The notes below the pieces were generated by a model. The model was not told the origin of the DNA. It saw nothing but the letters and a program-made list of their open reading frames with translations, and searched no databases. From the NCBI GenBank assembly GCA_945888595.1, contig CAMDAO010000001.1:24998-88997 (forward strand): a DNA stretch of 64,000 nt, read 5' to 3'. Source of the stretch: Chryseobacterium gleum (GTDB lineage Bacteria; Bacteroidota; Bacteroidia; Flavobacteriales_D; Crocinitomicaceae). The position numbers and the translations under genes are program-made. The number at the start of each line of letters is the position of its first letter. Within the stretch, counting starts at the first letter, position 1. This document shows, piece by piece, positions 49,757 to 61,655 of this stretch.

Positions 49757-50470
49757 TTAATCTCTTCCGCCCACCAATCTTAGAAGAGAAAGAAATAAAT
49801 TTACAAATAATATATAAAGTGTCAAACCACCTATAAGCGATAGTTTTTGTCTGTTAACACTATCAATTTCAGTGTTTTGAGAAATTTCTTTTAGCTTTTG
49901 CATATGATACGCAGTCAATCCTGTAAAGATAAATACGCCAATCACAGCGATAATAAAACCCATTGTGTCACTTTTCATAAAAATATTCACAATACCTGCA
50001 ATGAAAATACCGATGAAAGCCATATACAGCATGCTCCCCATTTTCGTTAAGTCTGTTTTTGTGGTAAAGCCTAAAATAGCCATTGCAGCAAAAGCACCCG
50101 CAGTAACAAAGAAAGTGGAAGCCAAAGTAGGAAGATCATACACCAGAAAAATAACACTTAAACTCACACCCATTAAAGCAGAATAGGCAATAAAAAGGAC
50201 TAAAAGTAAACCGAAAGAGAGTCGTTGATAGGCCATTTGAATTAATAAGCCCAATCCTATAGGCGCAAGTGCGACTACCCAAAAAAGAGGAGATATTCCC
50301 CCGGAGGCAGCAACAAAATTAGAAGAAAAGAATTCAGGTGTGCCGCAGTAAGAAGCTAAAATTCCAGAAATAGCTAAAGCACCAAACATATAACCATACA
50401 CATTTCTAAAAAACTCTCTCGAGATTTCTTTGGTTAATGCTCCTTGCTGTTGATCGATAATTTCACTCAT
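49757..50470 (-). CDS. Bax inhibitor-1/YccA family protein
   Basis: Seven-TM protein with family-typical FFRNVYGYMFGALAISG N-terminus. Confidence 0.9.
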   Translation of the reverse strand: MSEIIDQQQGALTKEISREFFRNVYGYMFGALAISGILASYCGTPEFFSSNFVAASGGISPLFWVVALAPIGLGLLIQMAYQRLSFGLLLVLFIAYSALMGVSLSVIFLVYDLPTLASTFFVTAGAFAAMAILGFTTKTDLTKMGSMLYMAFIGIFIAGIVNIFMKSDTMGFIIAVIGVFIFTGLTAYHMQKLKEISQNTEIDSVNRQKLSLIGGLTLYILFVNLFLSLLRLVGGRD

Positions 50471-50490
50471 AATTTCTACGTTTTAAAATG

Positions 50491-51081
50491 TTAATGTAAT
50501 TTAGACATCGCTAAGCTAATAAATTCTTTTCTTGTAGCATCATTTTTCATAAATAATCCTGTAAAAGCACTTGAAGTTGTAGAAGAATTTTGTTTTTGAA
50601 CACCTCTCATTGCCATACACATGTGTGTACATTCAATAACAACTGCCACTCCTTTTGGTCTTAATGTGCGTTGAATACAATCTCTTATTTCGATGGTCAA
50701 GCGCTCTTGTACCTGCAATCTTCTTGCATAGGCGTCAACAATGCGAGGGATTTTACTTAAGCCTACAATCGTTCCGTTTGGAATATAAGCGATGTGTGCT
50801 TTCCCGAAAAAAGGAAGCATGTGATGTTCGCACATTGAATAGATTTCAATATCTTTTACGATGACCATTTCAGAATATTCTTCTTTGAATAGAGCTGACT
50901 TTAATATCTCGTCTGGATTTAAATCATATCCATGCGTTAAAAATTGTAAAGCCTTTGCAACGCGTTCAGGTGTTTTTAATAAACCTTCTCTGTTGGAGTC
51001 TTCACCTATTTTTTCTAGTATGTCGTGATAATGAGAAGCTATTTTCTCGGTTATCTGATCGTTTGGTTCAAAGTTTTTCAT
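50491..51081 (-). CDS. folE: GTP cyclohydrolase I
   Basis: [43 protein letters not shown]. Confidence 0.96.
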   Translation of the reverse strand: MKNFEPNDQITEKIASHYHDILEKIGEDSNREGLLKTPERVAKALQFLTHGYDLNPDEILKSALFKEEYSEMVIVKDIEIYSMCEHHMLPFFGKAHIAYIPNGTIVGLSKIPRIVDAYARRLQVQERLTIEIRDCIQRTLRPKGVAVVIECTHMCMAMRGVQKQNSSTTSSAFTGLFMKNDATRKEFISLAMSKLH

Positions 51082-51179
51082 TTTAGCACATTAAATAGGA
51101 TGTAAATATACTTATTTTGAATGATATTATTCCCCTAAATCCGTATCTCTAGTTTCAAATCCTTTATATTTGCAGAATC

Positions 51180-51908
51180 ATGGAAGAAAGAATAGATAAA
51201 ATATTGGTTCAGCGCAATTTAGTTGAAACAAGAGTGAGAGCGGAAGAAGTAATTTCAGAAGTAGGAGTGAAGGTAAATGGTAAATTAATCAATAAACCGG
51301 GTAAAAAATTTCATCTAGATTGTAAAATAGAATTAGTTTCAGAAGAATTTCCTTGGATCTCCAGAGAATCATTAAAGCTAGTGGAAGCGCTGAATAAATG
51401 GAAAATAAATGTTACAGAGGGCGTTTTTTTAGATGTTGATTGCTCAAAAGGCGATTTCACAGATGTCCTGCTAACGAAGGGAGCAAAAAAAGTATATTCA
51501 ATTGATTCAGTAAAAGACTCTTTAGATCAAAAATTAAAAAATGATGCTCGGATTGTCGATTATACGGGGAAGCATTTGCGAGAATTGACGGGAAATAATA
51601 TTCATGATAAATTAGATGGTTGCGTAATTAATGAGTCGATCTTATCAATGGGTAAAATTTTACCTTTTATACACCCGTTCTTAAAAGAAAATGCATTCGT
51701 TGTAGCAGTAATAAAACCTCAATTTGAAGTAACGAAAGAGAATTTAAAAAATAATGGTTCTGTGCGAAACACTTTGGGATATGAAGAAATGTTTGAAAAT
51801 TTGAAAGAAATTGGGCTAACCAACAATTTGAAACATGTTGCTCATATAGATTCTCCAATTATTGGAAAAGAAGGCCAACATGAATTTATAATGCTATTTC
51901 GTAAGTAA
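51180..51908 (+). CDS. TlyA family RNA methyltransferase
   Basis: N-terminal S4-like region, SRESLKLVEALNKW, KPQFEV motif. Confidence 0.9.
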   Translation: MEERIDKILVQRNLVETRVRAEEVISEVGVKVNGKLINKPGKKFHLDCKIELVSEEFPWISRESLKLVEALNKWKINVTEGVFLDVDCSKGDFTDVLLTKGAKKVYSIDSVKDSLDQKLKNDARIVDYTGKHLRELTGNNIHDKLDGCVINESILSMGKILPFIHPFLKENAFVVAVIKPQFEVTKENLKNNGSVRNTLGYEEMFENLKEIGLTNNLKHVAHIDSPIIGKEGQHEFIMLFRK

Positions 51909-51914
51909 TATTTA

Positions 51915-52490
51915 TTATTCGAAACAATTGCAAGGCGCATCAAAGTCGATTTTAATCCAACTTAATTTTTCCGCCCATGATTTTTGGAATTTTGGACCTT
52001 GTAAAACGCCTCTCGCGTCTATGTGTTTCAAATTTTTCATCGTCAGAAGTACATCTGGAAAAGTAGCCACTGGTGTCGCCCAAATATCTAAAAATTCTAG
52101 TTGTGATAGTTTTCCTATAGAAAAAGGAATCACTGCGAAATTATTTCGATTCATGATGAGTTCCTTTAAGGCGGGCAGACGACAAATCACCAAAGGGAAT
52201 TCCTCCAAATTATTTTTCTCAATATTTAAAATTTCTAGTTGAGAAAAGACTTCAAAAGAATCTGGTAAATGATGTAATTTATTTTTACCTAAATTTAAAT
52301 TTTTTAGATGTACAAACTTCATTAATTGGCTGGGCAGAGAGTCTATTCTTTCCTTTTCAAACGAAATGGAGAAAATCGAATCAGGATTCAGTCCCTTTGC
52401 TTCTTCCCACGAATATGTTTTGAAATTTGTCTGCGCTATAAATGCATTATTTATGAGCAAAAGAAGCAAACTCACGACTAATTTTTTCAT
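51915..52490 (-). CDS. Leucine-rich repeat secreted protein
   Basis: Signal peptide; LKNLNLGKNKLHHLPDSFEVFSQLEILNIEKNNLEEFP repeats. Confidence 0.88.
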   Translation of the reverse strand: MKKLVVSLLLLLINNAFIAQTNFKTYSWEEAKGLNPDSIFSISFEKERIDSLPSQLMKFVHLKNLNLGKNKLHHLPDSFEVFSQLEILNIEKNNLEEFPLVICRLPALKELIMNRNNFAVIPFSIGKLSQLEFLDIWATPVATFPDVLLTMKNLKHIDARGVLQGPKFQKSWAEKLSWIKIDFDAPCNCFE

Positions 52491-53391
52491 CTTTGTGAAG
52501 TTGGGTTTTTAAATCATCTAAGGAATTAAATTTCATTTCCTCTCTGATATGAGACAAAAAGCGTACTTTAATTTTCGAATCATAAATATCGCCCTTAAAA
52601 TCAAAAATATTCACTTCGATGGAAGGGGAAAGTTGATCACCCAATGTAGGTCGCACGCCAATATTTAACATACCTATTAAAAAGGGAGAATTTGGTAATT
52701 CAATTTCAACGGCATACACACCTGTTTTTGGAATTATTTTTACGTCACTTTCAATGAAAATATTTGCTGTTGGAAATCCAATTGTTCGTCCAAGTTGTTT
52801 TCCTTTTACTACTGTGCCGTTCAGTTCAAAAGATTCACCTAAGTAAAGATTGGCGATTTCTATTTTTCCTTGTTCAATCGCATTTCTAATTTTTGTTGAA
52901 CTTATATTCACTTCATCAATTTCTTGAGCGAGAATTTCAATCACTTCAAAATTATATATTTTTGAAATATCTTTTAAAAAAAGCAATGTACCTTCTCTAT
53001 TTTTCCCAAATTGATGGTCGTGTCCAATAACTAATTTTTTGACTTTTAATTGACCTACTAAATAGTCGCGAACAAATTCGGTAGCGGTTAAGTTTGAAAA
53101 ATCGGTTGTAAAAGGCTGAATAATGATGTTTCGCAGCGCATTATTTTTTAATTTTTCTAGTTTTTCTTCTTGCGTTTGTATCAATTTTAACCCATGTGTT
53201 TCAGGTGAAATAACCATTCGAGGATGGGGGTAAAAAGTAAATAAAACGGACTCGCCACCAATTTTTTCTGCTTCCTTATTGAGTTGCTGTAGAATTTTTT
53301 GATGCCCGATATGCACACCATCAAAAGTTCCAATGGTTAAAACAGGATTCTTAATTGAAGTTAGGTCTTCGAAACCTTGAAATATTTTCAT
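52447..53391 (-). CDS. ribF: Bifunctional riboflavin kinase/FAD synthetase
   Basis: TIGTFDGVHIGHQKIL; SSTKIRNAI; GRTIGFPTANI. Confidence 0.95.
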   Translation of the reverse strand: MKIFQGFEDLTSIKNPVLTIGTFDGVHIGHQKILQQLNKEAEKIGGESVLFTFYPHPRMVISPETHGLKLIQTQEEKLEKLKNNALRNIIIQPFTTDFSNLTATEFVRDYLVGQLKVKKLVIGHDHQFGKNREGTLLFLKDISKIYNFEVIEILAQEIDEVNISSTKIRNAIEQGKIEIANLYLGESFELNGTVVKGKQLGRTIGFPTANIFIESDVKIIPKTGVYAVEIELPNSPFLIGMLNIGVRPTLGDQLSPSIEVNIFDFKGDIYDSKIKVRFLSHIREEMKFNSLDDLKTQLHKDEKISREFASFAHK

Positions 53392-53669
53392 CTACATTTT
53401 TGTACTATAACACGGCAAATTTAATCAAAACAAGTCAGTTTTTTCTATGTTATATTATTAAAGAGTAAATTATTGTTTTCAAGAACCTATATTTTCGCTC
53501 AAAAAAGGAGTATTCATGTTAAATAAAAATAAATTCCATTCGCTACCTTTGTTAACGAACGTTAAAAAGTTTTTTAAATAAAGTTTTACTGATAGTTTGC
53601 TATGAAATAGTTTTTGTATATATTTACCTTTTTTCAGGCAAACAATAGTTTAATAAATAAACTGTACTT

Positions 53670-56600
53670 ATGATACAAAAATTTACATTATTAATTTTAA
53701 CCGTCTTTTTAACAGTGTCTTACGGGCATAGTCAAGGTGGACTTGGGACTGTAAGAGGAACTGTAACAGACGCAGAAACGAAAGATCCAATTCCTTTTTG
53801 TAAGGTAACTTTGAAAAAAGGGGATGCTGTAGTAACAAATGCAGCAACAGATTTTGACGGTAAATTTCAAATGAATTCAATTGAAGTTGGCACGTATGAC
53901 GTGGAGGTCAAAAATGAAGCTGAAGGATACCAAATTTATAAATTGACGGGAGTAGTTATTTCTTCCAATCAGATACGTTTCCTTGATGACATTGCGTTAT
54001 CAAAGAAAACTACTGACATGGAGGAGGTGACAGTAATCGCCTACAGAATACCACTTATTAATAAAGATGGTGGAGCTTCTGGAGCTACTGTGTCTCGTGA
54101 AGATATTTCGCGGATGCCTGTGCGTTCTGCTCAAGCGGTTGCAGGAACAGTGGGTGGTGTCAACGTGAGTGAAACGGGTGATATGAGTATTCGTGGTTCT
54201 CGTTCTGATGGTTCCTATTTCTTTATAGATGGTATTAAAGTACGTGGATCTTCCAATTTACCAAAATCTGCCATTGAAGAAGTTTCTGTAATTACGGGTG
54301 GCCTTCCTGCTAACTATGGTGATATCACGGGGGGTGTTGTATCTATTACAACGCGTGGACCTTCTTCTACTTTCTTTGGAAGCGCTGAGGTTGTTTCTTC
54401 AGGTATCTATTTGAAAGGAAAAGACAAAGATGGATATGATGGAAAAGTATTTGGTTTAGACAAATATGGGTATAATTTGATTGAAGGCATGTTCTCTGGG
54501 CCACTTTGGATGCAAAGAGATGCTGATGGAAATAAAACGAAACCACGTTTAGGTTTTTTAATTTCTGCCAATTATACAGATCAATTAGATGACAGACCTG
54601 TCTCTGGAGGAACGTATAGAATTAAAAAGGATGCGCGCGATGCTTTAATTGCCAATCCACTTAGACCAACATCGACTGGATCTGGAACGTATAGTAACTC
54701 AAATTTCTTGAGAGCTTCAGATTTTGAAAATGTCCCATGGAGAATGAATGCTCGTCAATCTACTTTTTCTTCTCAAGCTAAAATTGATGTAAAAACAGGT
54801 CCTTCAATGAACTTAACATTTGGAGGATCGATGAATTATGACAATGGAACTTCTTATTCACGTTCAGGCTCATTATTTAATTTTTCAAATTTTGGACATG
54901 CATCCTCTTTAGACTGGAGAGTTTTTGGACGTTTAACACAACGTTTCTCCAATGAGAGAGAAGGGTCAAGTTCAAAAATAAAAAGTGCTTTTTATACATT
55001 AATGGTAGATTATTCTCATTCTAAAACTCAAAATTTTGATGAGAATCATAAGTACAATCTTTTTGATTATGGTCATGTAGGAAAATTTACAACGACACAA
55101 GTTCCATCTTATACTTTTAATAGTGCAACGCAAACCTATGTTCAAGATGGTATTAAAGATGTCAGTGTGGCTTTCGTTCCTTCTGAAACAAATGCAGCTT
55201 TAGCAGCTATAACAACTCAATATTATAGTATTTTTGAAGGGCAAACAATAGGTCATTTTGAAAATTTGAATCAAATTTCTCAAGGTAATGCGCTTCGTAA
55301 TGGTGATTCACCAAATTCTGTGTATGACATTTGGAGTAATATTGGTTCACCTTACAATTATTTTGGTAAAACAGAAAATTCTCAATTCCGTTTTTCTGGT
55401 TCTGGATCTGTTAATATTGGAGATCACTCTCTTACTTTAGGTTTTGAATATGAACAACGGGTGGATAGAGGTTGGACATCTGGAACAACTTCAAACGGAG
55501 GAACAAATGGACCAATTGGTTTTTGGACGACAGCGCGATTATTGGCGAATTCACACATTAAGGAATTGGATGTAAATAAAGCAACTATTTCTGATAGTGG
55601 AGCATTTCAAGCGATTGCCTATGAGCAATTAAATTCTGGCTATGCAGCAACGCATGATGGAGTTTATGGAGGTCAACAAAATGAAGATCAACAATCATTT
55701 TTTGATTATAACTTGCGTAAAAAATTAGGATTTAATGGCGACGGAACAGATTATATTGATATTGATAAATATGATCCATCAACATTTACCTTAGATATGT
55801 TTTCTCCAGATGAGTTATTGAACTCTGGAAATTCACTTATTTCATATTGGGGATACGACCAAACTGGTAAAAAAGTAAGAGGAAATACAGATATTAATAA
55901 GTATTTCAATGATTTCGATGCAAATGGAAATTACAAACGTTTTGTAGGTGCATTTCAACCGGTATACATGTCAGGTTACTTGATGGATAAATTTGCATTT
56001 AATGATTTAGTTTTTAACGTTGGTGTGCGTGTCGATGTTTTTAACGCGAATCAACCAGTGTTAAAAGATCCTTATTTAGTATATGAAGCAAGAACAGTTG
56101 CTGAAGCAAAAGCATTGTTCGCTACTGATGCTGCAAAAACATGGTTAAATAATATTCCAACTTCGATGGGAGATTCGTATACTGTGTATGTAAACGATAT
56201 TAATAATCCAACCGCTATTAATGGGTATAGAAACGGAACAGTTTGGTATAATGCAAGTGGTTCTGAGGTATCTTCTGCTAAAATGATTGAAGGTGCAGGT
56301 GGTATCGCTCCTTGGTTAATTGACCCAAGTCAAGAAACGCCAAAAGCTTCGGCATTTGAGAATTATAAAGCGCAAATAAATGTCATGCCTCGTATCGCTT
56401 TCTCATTTCCAATTTCAGATGAAGCGTCTTTCTTTGCTCATTATGACATCTTGACACAACGCCCTAATAATAATTCTAGATTTGATCCATTCAATTATCA
56501 ATTTATGAATTCTAGAAGTGCGATTATTGATAATCCAAATCTAAAACCATCTACTACGATTGATTATGAAATCGGTTTTCAACAAGTATTGTCAAAAACA

Positions 56601-57437
56601 TCTTCTCTAAAAATTTCTGCTTTTTACCGTGAACAAAGAAATCAAGTTCAATTGATCAATGTGTATGATGCGTATCCATCAAGTTATAAAACGTATGGAA
56701 ATAGAGATTTTGGAACGGTAAAAGGAACAACCATTTCTTATGACATGCGTCGAACTGGAAACATTCGAATGACCGCTGCCTATACTTTGCAATTTGCAAA
56801 TGGAACTGGTTCAGATGAGAATTCTTCTACTGGATTAATCAATGCTGGTTTACCGAATTTAAGAGCAACTTTCCCTTTCAATTACGATCAACGTCATGCG
56901 TTTGCTATCACAATGGATTATCGATATGGAGAAGGAAAGGATTACAATGGCCCAGTAGTTAAAAATTTCAATGTATTTGAAAATACTGGATTGAATTTAA
57001 TTTCAAATATTTATTCAGGGTCACCTTATTCTGCACAAAACTTTATCACAAATGAAGGATCATTTAACCCTGGTAATGCTGGATTAAGTGGAACAACAAA
57101 TGGATCTCGTTTGCCTTGGTCTTATAGATTGGATTTGCAATTAGATAGAACTTTTAATGTTACACTTGGAAAAAGTGAGGACAAGAAAAAGGTTACTTTT
57201 CTAAATGTTTATATACGTGTTACTAACGTATTGAATCAGAAAAATCGTATCAATGTATACCGTGCAACAGGGAACTGGGATGATGATGGTTATTTGGCTG
57301 CGGCAGCAAGTCAAACATCTATTCAAAACCAATTAGATGAGCAATCGTTTAGAGATTTTTACACGATGAAAATTCAGAATGCAACGAATATTAGTGCGCC
57401 TAGGACTATTCGTTTAGGAGTTAAATTTGATTTTTAA
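53670..57437 (+). CDS. TonB-dependent receptor with carboxypeptidase-regulatory-like N-terminus
   Basis: GTVRGTVTDAETKDPIPF; plug domain ISRMPVRSAQ...GDMSIRGSRSDGSYFFIDGIKV; C-terminal aromatic Phe. Confidence 0.9.
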   Translation: MIQKFTLLILTVFLTVSYGHSQGGLGTVRGTVTDAETKDPIPFCKVTLKKGDAVVTNAATDFDGKFQMNSIEVGTYDVEVKNEAEGYQIYKLTGVVISSNQIRFLDDIALSKKTTDMEEVTVIAYRIPLINKDGGASGATVSREDISRMPVRSAQAVAGTVGGVNVSETGDMSIRGSRSDGSYFFIDGIKVRGSSNLPKSAIEEVSVITGGLPANYGDITGGVVSITTRGPSSTFFGSAEVVSSGIYLKGKDKDGYDGKVFGLDKYGYNLIEGMFSGPLWMQRDADGNKTKPRLGFLISANYTDQLDDRPVSGGTYRIKKDARDALIANPLRPTSTGSGTYSNSNFLRASDFENVPWRMNARQSTFSSQAKIDVKTGPSMNLTFGGSMNYDNGTSYSRSGSLFNFSNFGHASSLDWRVFGRLTQRFSNEREGSSSKIKSAFYTLMVDYSHSKTQNFDENHKYNLFDYGHVGKFTTTQVPSYTFNSATQTYVQDGIKDVSVAFVPSETNAALAAITTQYYSIFEGQTIGHFENLNQISQGNALRNGDSPNSVYDIWSNIGSPYNYFGKTENSQFRFSGSGSVNIGDHSLTLGFEYEQRVDRGWTSGTTSNGGTNGPIGFWTTARLLANSHIKELDVNKATISDSGAFQAIAYEQLNSGYAATHDGVYGGQQNEDQQSFFDYNLRKKLGFNGDGTDYIDIDKYDPSTFTLDMFSPDELLNSGNSLISYWGYDQTGKKVRGNTDINKYFNDFDANGNYKRFVGAFQPVYMSGYLMDKFAFNDLVFNVGVRVDVFNANQPVLKDPYLVYEARTVAEAKALFATDAAKTWLNNIPTSMGDSYTVYVNDINNPTAINGYRNGTVWYNASGSEVSSAKMIEGAGGIAPWLIDPSQETPKASAFENYKAQINVMPRIAFSFPISDEASFFAHYDILTQRPNNNSRFDPFNYQFMNSRSAIIDNPNLKPSTTIDYEIGFQQVLSKTSSLKISAFYREQRNQVQLINVYDAYPSSYKTYGNRDFGTVKGTTISYDMRRTGNIRMTAAYTLQFANGTGSDENSSTGLINAGLPNLRATFPFNYDQRHAFAITMDYRYGEGKDYNGPVVKNFNVFENTGLNLISNIYSGSPYSAQNFITNEGSFNPGNAGLSGTTNGSRLPWSYRLDLQLDRTFNVTLGKSEDKKKVTFLNVYIRVTNVLNQKNRINVYRATGNWDDDGYLAAAASQTSIQNQLDEQSFRDFYTMKIQNATNISAPRTIRLGVKFDF

Positions 57438-57462
57438 TTCATAATAATAATAAAAGAGAATT

Positions 57463-60400
57463 ATGAAAAAGCAATTAGTAGGATTATTAATAATAGGATG
57501 TTTGGTTATTTGGTCGAATAGTGCATTAGCGTATTATAAGGATAAAGATGGCCCTAAACCTAGCAATACAAATGTAGGGCAAGATAAAGCTGCAGGTTGT
57601 GCTCCAGCGACGAAAAAATTATTTCTTGAATTCAATGATGTGAGAGCATTAATTGAAAATGGAGGAAGTATGTTCCAAGATAGAGCCAACGGTTTACCAT
57701 CCTACGAAGTTCCTAAAGTTACAGATGGAGGAACAAAGCATTTCGCGATATTTGCCGGAGCATTATGGATGGGAGGAACAGACATCAATGGTCAATTAAA
57801 AATTGCTGCTTTGACATTTAGGACAGGGAATGATTTTTGGGCTGGACCCTTGACCGTTACTCCTGGTTCTGGTAATTTTGTATATGGAATTCCTCAAGGA
57901 GACGATGTTAGTAAAGATTTCGGTGCTGCAACAATTACTCCAGCAGAATGTTTAGCATACGATAAATTTTACACGATTCGTAAAGCGGAAGTTATTGCTT
58001 TTAGTACTTGGTGGAATTGTCAATATGATCCTTCTGCTGATGCTACATCATGTGCTTATATAAATGAAAACAAGCCGTCAGATGATATTTTTAATAGAAT
58101 TATTAACTGGCCAGCTCACGGAAATACGACGGTTGGTCAAGATTTTTATTTAGCCCCATTTTATGATAACGACGGAAGTGCCTTTGGTAAACCAGGAAAA
58201 AATCAATCATATAATCCAATGGAGGAAGGCGATTTTCCAGGATATGATGATATTTTAGGAATAGATGAAATTAAATGTGGTCAAGATAGAAGAATTTCTT
58301 TATTTGGAGATGAAACCAACTGGTGGATTTTTAATGACAAAGGAAATATTCACACGGAAACAAAAGGTGAGCCTATTGGAATGGAAATTCGTGCTCAAGC
58401 ATTTTCTTTTGCAACAGATGACGAAGTAAATAGAATGACTTTCTTTAATTATGAGTTAATCAATAGAGGTACGCAAACGTTATATAAAACTTATTTTGCT
58501 CAGTACGTAGATGCAGATTTAGGAAATCCAGCAGATGATTACACGGGTTGCGATGTTTCTCGTGGTTTAGGTTATACGTATAATGGTGATAATAATGACG
58601 AAACGAATGGACAAAGTCCTGGGTATGGGGTCAATCCTCCTGCTATTGGTATCGATTTTTTCGAGGGTCCATATAAAGATGCAGATGGAATAGCAAATGG
58701 TTATCATCCAGATAATCTAAATGCAGCTTTAGCTGATGAAGGTATCGTGTATAAAGGTATCGGTATCGGATATGATGATTTGATTGTAGATAATGAGCGT
58801 TTTGGTATGACACGTTTTACGTATTACACTGGAGGAGCTACTCCTGTTGTTTTTCCATATACAGATCCTGCAACTGCAACCCAATTCTATAATTTTATGG
58901 ATGGTAAATGGGCAAATGGATCAGATATAACGTATGGAGGAAATGGTCACGTTACTGGAGCCACACAAAAATCGACGTATATGTTTCCTGGTGATTCAGA
59001 TCCTTTAGGTTGGGCGACTGATGGAGCTATTGTAAATGATGACTGGAGTGAGGTTACCGCTGGTAATGCTGCTGGAGATAGACGTTTCGTTCAATCGGCT
59101 GGAGCTTTTACTTTGCAACCAGGTGCAGTAAATAACATTACAGTTGGAATTATCTATGGCCGAGGGATTGACGGTGATTTATTTTCTTCAGTGCGTGCTT
59201 TGAAACGCGCCGATACGAAAGCACAAGCTTTGTTTGACAATTGTTTTAAAATTCTAGATCCTCCTATGGCTCCGCAATTAAAAATTCAAGAGTTAGAAAA
59301 TGAATTAATTCTTATGTTGGATAATCCTGGAGTAAATCATAACAATTACAAAGAAGGTTATTCAGAGGAAGATAAAGTAAATATCACCATGGACAGTGTA
59401 GATAAATTCTACAGATTTGAGGGATATCAAATTTATCAATTAAAAAATTCATCTACCTCTGTAGCTGATATTCGCGATGCAACAAAAGCTCAATTAGTGG
59501 CGCAATGCGATATTAAAAATGGAGTTTCTCGTTTAATTAATTTTGAATTTGACGAGGAATTAGGATTCTCAATTCCTACAGAAAAGGTAAATGGAGCTGA
59601 TAAGGGTATTCAGCATACCTTCCAAGTGAAAGAAGATTTCTTCGCTTTAGGAGATAGAGCTCTTGTTAATCATAAAACGTATTATTATGTTGCTTTGGCT
59701 TATGCTTATAATAACTTTAAACAATACACGCCAACGGATCCATTATTATTAGATGGTCAAAAAACACCTTATATCTCTTCTCGTTTAGGTTTTAACGGAA
59801 ATGCAATTACTGCTGTGTCAGGAATTCCTCATAACCCAATGCCTGAAGCGGATGGTACTAATCAATATATTGGATATGGTTCAACACCTCGTATTACCCG
59901 TCTTGATGGATATGGAAACGGAGGGAATTCTCTAGAGTTAACAACTGAATCTAAAAACTATATCATTGATAATGGATTTATGAGTAATCCTACCTATGAT
60001 TATGGTGCTGGACCAATTAATGTAAAAGTAGTTGACCCACTTAATTTAGCTGATGGTTATTTTGAATGTTTATTTGATGACAATGGATATAATGCAAATT
60101 TAACAAATGGAGCGGATTCTGCAGTATGGACAATTAACCATTATACAAGTTCTGATAAGTCAGTGTTGGTTGATTCTAGATCAGGTTTGGTCGATATTTC
60201 TAAAAATAATGAAGAAATTATTCCTCAATGGGGTATTTCGGTTCAAATAAATCAAGTGAAATATACGAATGGCATTTCAAATGAATTTACAGATCCAATT
60301 AGTGCAACAATTGACTTTGCGGATTCATCTAAAAAATGGCTGTCAGGCGTTCCAGATAATGATGGATTTGACCCTACCAACTGGATTCGTTCAGGAACAG

Positions 60401-61632
60401 CAAGTGATACAGCTTCAGCTGGATTTACACCAACCTACATTGCACCATCTTGTTACAAAGATGAAATCGATGTAGACGCTGATAAGAAATATACTAATTT
60501 ACTTGGAGGTACTATAGCACCGCATCGATTGGTAGGTTATCAATGTGATTACCAACCACTAGCATATTATGGCTATTCTTCTGGAGTTGCTGGATCAATG
60601 AAATCGTATGCGAAAGTGAGTTTCACGCCGAGTGTTGATATCATTATTACATCAGATCAATCTAAATGGACCAGATGTCCAGTATTTGAGCTTGGTCGTG
60701 ATTTTAATCTAAATTATGGAGGTGCTAAACCAGGAGGACTTAGAAAAAGTGCAAGTGTTGGAAAAGATTACTTACCGGATGGAAGTGGTACAACTGGAAT
60801 GAGCTGGTTCCCTGGATATGCTATTGATTTAGAATCTGGAGCACGATTATTCATGGCCTTTGGAGAAAATTCTTTCCTTGCCAATGATGGTGGAGCGAAT
60901 ATGAAGTGGGATCCATCAGAGCGCGCTATCGATGACCAGTTTAATCCAATTCTAGGAGGATTACAACCTATATACATATATAGTTACATGCAATCGACCA
61001 TCAATGGTAACAATAATGTGTATGACTTCCCTGCTTATAATCCTACCGACAATGCAGTATATAATTTTATGCAGTTAATTGAAGGTGGTGACAATACTGC
61101 AAAAAGGCGTTTGTATGGAAGTATGACATGGATTGCAAACACGCTTGGTGTTGAGAATCAAAGTTATTTATCTTCAGACGTAACTATTAAGTTGCGTGTT
61201 AATAAAGAATACAAAAACTTCAATGCAACAGGTCAAAACGGTGGTAAACCAATGTATTCATGGAATACAGATGATATTGGCACGAAAAAATCAGATCGAG
61301 ATCGACTGGTTGACGCGTTAGACATGATCAATGTTGTACCGAATCCTTATTATGCATATTCTGAATATGAAGGAACAAGATTAGATACCAGAGTAAAAAT
61401 TACCAATCTTCCTGAAAGATGTACGGTTACGATCTATAGTGTGAATGGTAAATTAATCCGACAATACAAGAAAGATAGTGAAATCACATCATTGGATTGG
61501 GATCTAAATAACCACAAGGGAATTCCTGTCGCTGGAGGTGTGTATTTAATACATATTGATGTCCCAGATGTAGGGGAGAAAGTTCTTAAATTCTTTGGAG
61601 GAATGCGTCAGATAGATTTACACGGTATTTAA
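57463..61632 (+). CDS. Large secreted protein with C-terminal T9SS/FlgD-like sorting domain
   Basis: Signal peptide; VVPNPYYAYSEYE...VTIYSVNGKLIRQY...GGVYLIHIDVPDVGEKVLKFFGGMR. Confidence 0.78.
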   Translation: MKKQLVGLLIIGCLVIWSNSALAYYKDKDGPKPSNTNVGQDKAAGCAPATKKLFLEFNDVRALIENGGSMFQDRANGLPSYEVPKVTDGGTKHFAIFAGALWMGGTDINGQLKIAALTFRTGNDFWAGPLTVTPGSGNFVYGIPQGDDVSKDFGAATITPAECLAYDKFYTIRKAEVIAFSTWWNCQYDPSADATSCAYINENKPSDDIFNRIINWPAHGNTTVGQDFYLAPFYDNDGSAFGKPGKNQSYNPMEEGDFPGYDDILGIDEIKCGQDRRISLFGDETNWWIFNDKGNIHTETKGEPIGMEIRAQAFSFATDDEVNRMTFFNYELINRGTQTLYKTYFAQYVDADLGNPADDYTGCDVSRGLGYTYNGDNNDETNGQSPGYGVNPPAIGIDFFEGPYKDADGIANGYHPDNLNAALADEGIVYKGIGIGYDDLIVDNERFGMTRFTYYTGGATPVVFPYTDPATATQFYNFMDGKWANGSDITYGGNGHVTGATQKSTYMFPGDSDPLGWATDGAIVNDDWSEVTAGNAAGDRRFVQSAGAFTLQPGAVNNITVGIIYGRGIDGDLFSSVRALKRADTKAQALFDNCFKILDPPMAPQLKIQELENELILMLDNPGVNHNNYKEGYSEEDKVNITMDSVDKFYRFEGYQIYQLKNSSTSVADIRDATKAQLVAQCDIKNGVSRLINFEFDEELGFSIPTEKVNGADKGIQHTFQVKEDFFALGDRALVNHKTYYYVALAYAYNNFKQYTPTDPLLLDGQKTPYISSRLGFNGNAITAVSGIPHNPMPEADGTNQYIGYGSTPRITRLDGYGNGGNSLELTTESKNYIIDNGFMSNPTYDYGAGPINVKVVDPLNLADGYFECLFDDNGYNANLTNGADSAVWTINHYTSSDKSVLVDSRSGLVDISKNNEEIIPQWGISVQINQVKYTNGISNEFTDPISATIDFADSSKKWLSGVPDNDGFDPTNWIRSGTASDTASAGFTPTYIAPSCYKDEIDVDADKKYTNLLGGTIAPHRLVGYQCDYQPLAYYGYSSGVAGSMKSYAKVSFTPSVDIIITSDQSKWTRCPVFELGRDFNLNYGGAKPGGLRKSASVGKDYLPDGSGTTGMSWFPGYAIDLESGARLFMAFGENSFLANDGGANMKWDPSERAIDDQFNPILGGLQPIYIYSYMQSTINGNNNVYDFPAYNPTDNAVYNFMQLIEGGDNTAKRRLYGSMTWIANTLGVENQSYLSSDVTIKLRVNKEYKNFNATGQNGGKPMYSWNTDDIGTKKSDRDRLVDALDMINVVPNPYYAYSEYEGTRLDTRVKITNLPERCTVTIYSVNGKLIRQYKKDSEITSLDWDLNNHKGIPVAGGVYLIHIDVPDVGEKVLKFFGGMRQIDLHGI

Positions 61633-61655
61633 TTTTATTAATAGAATTATATAGA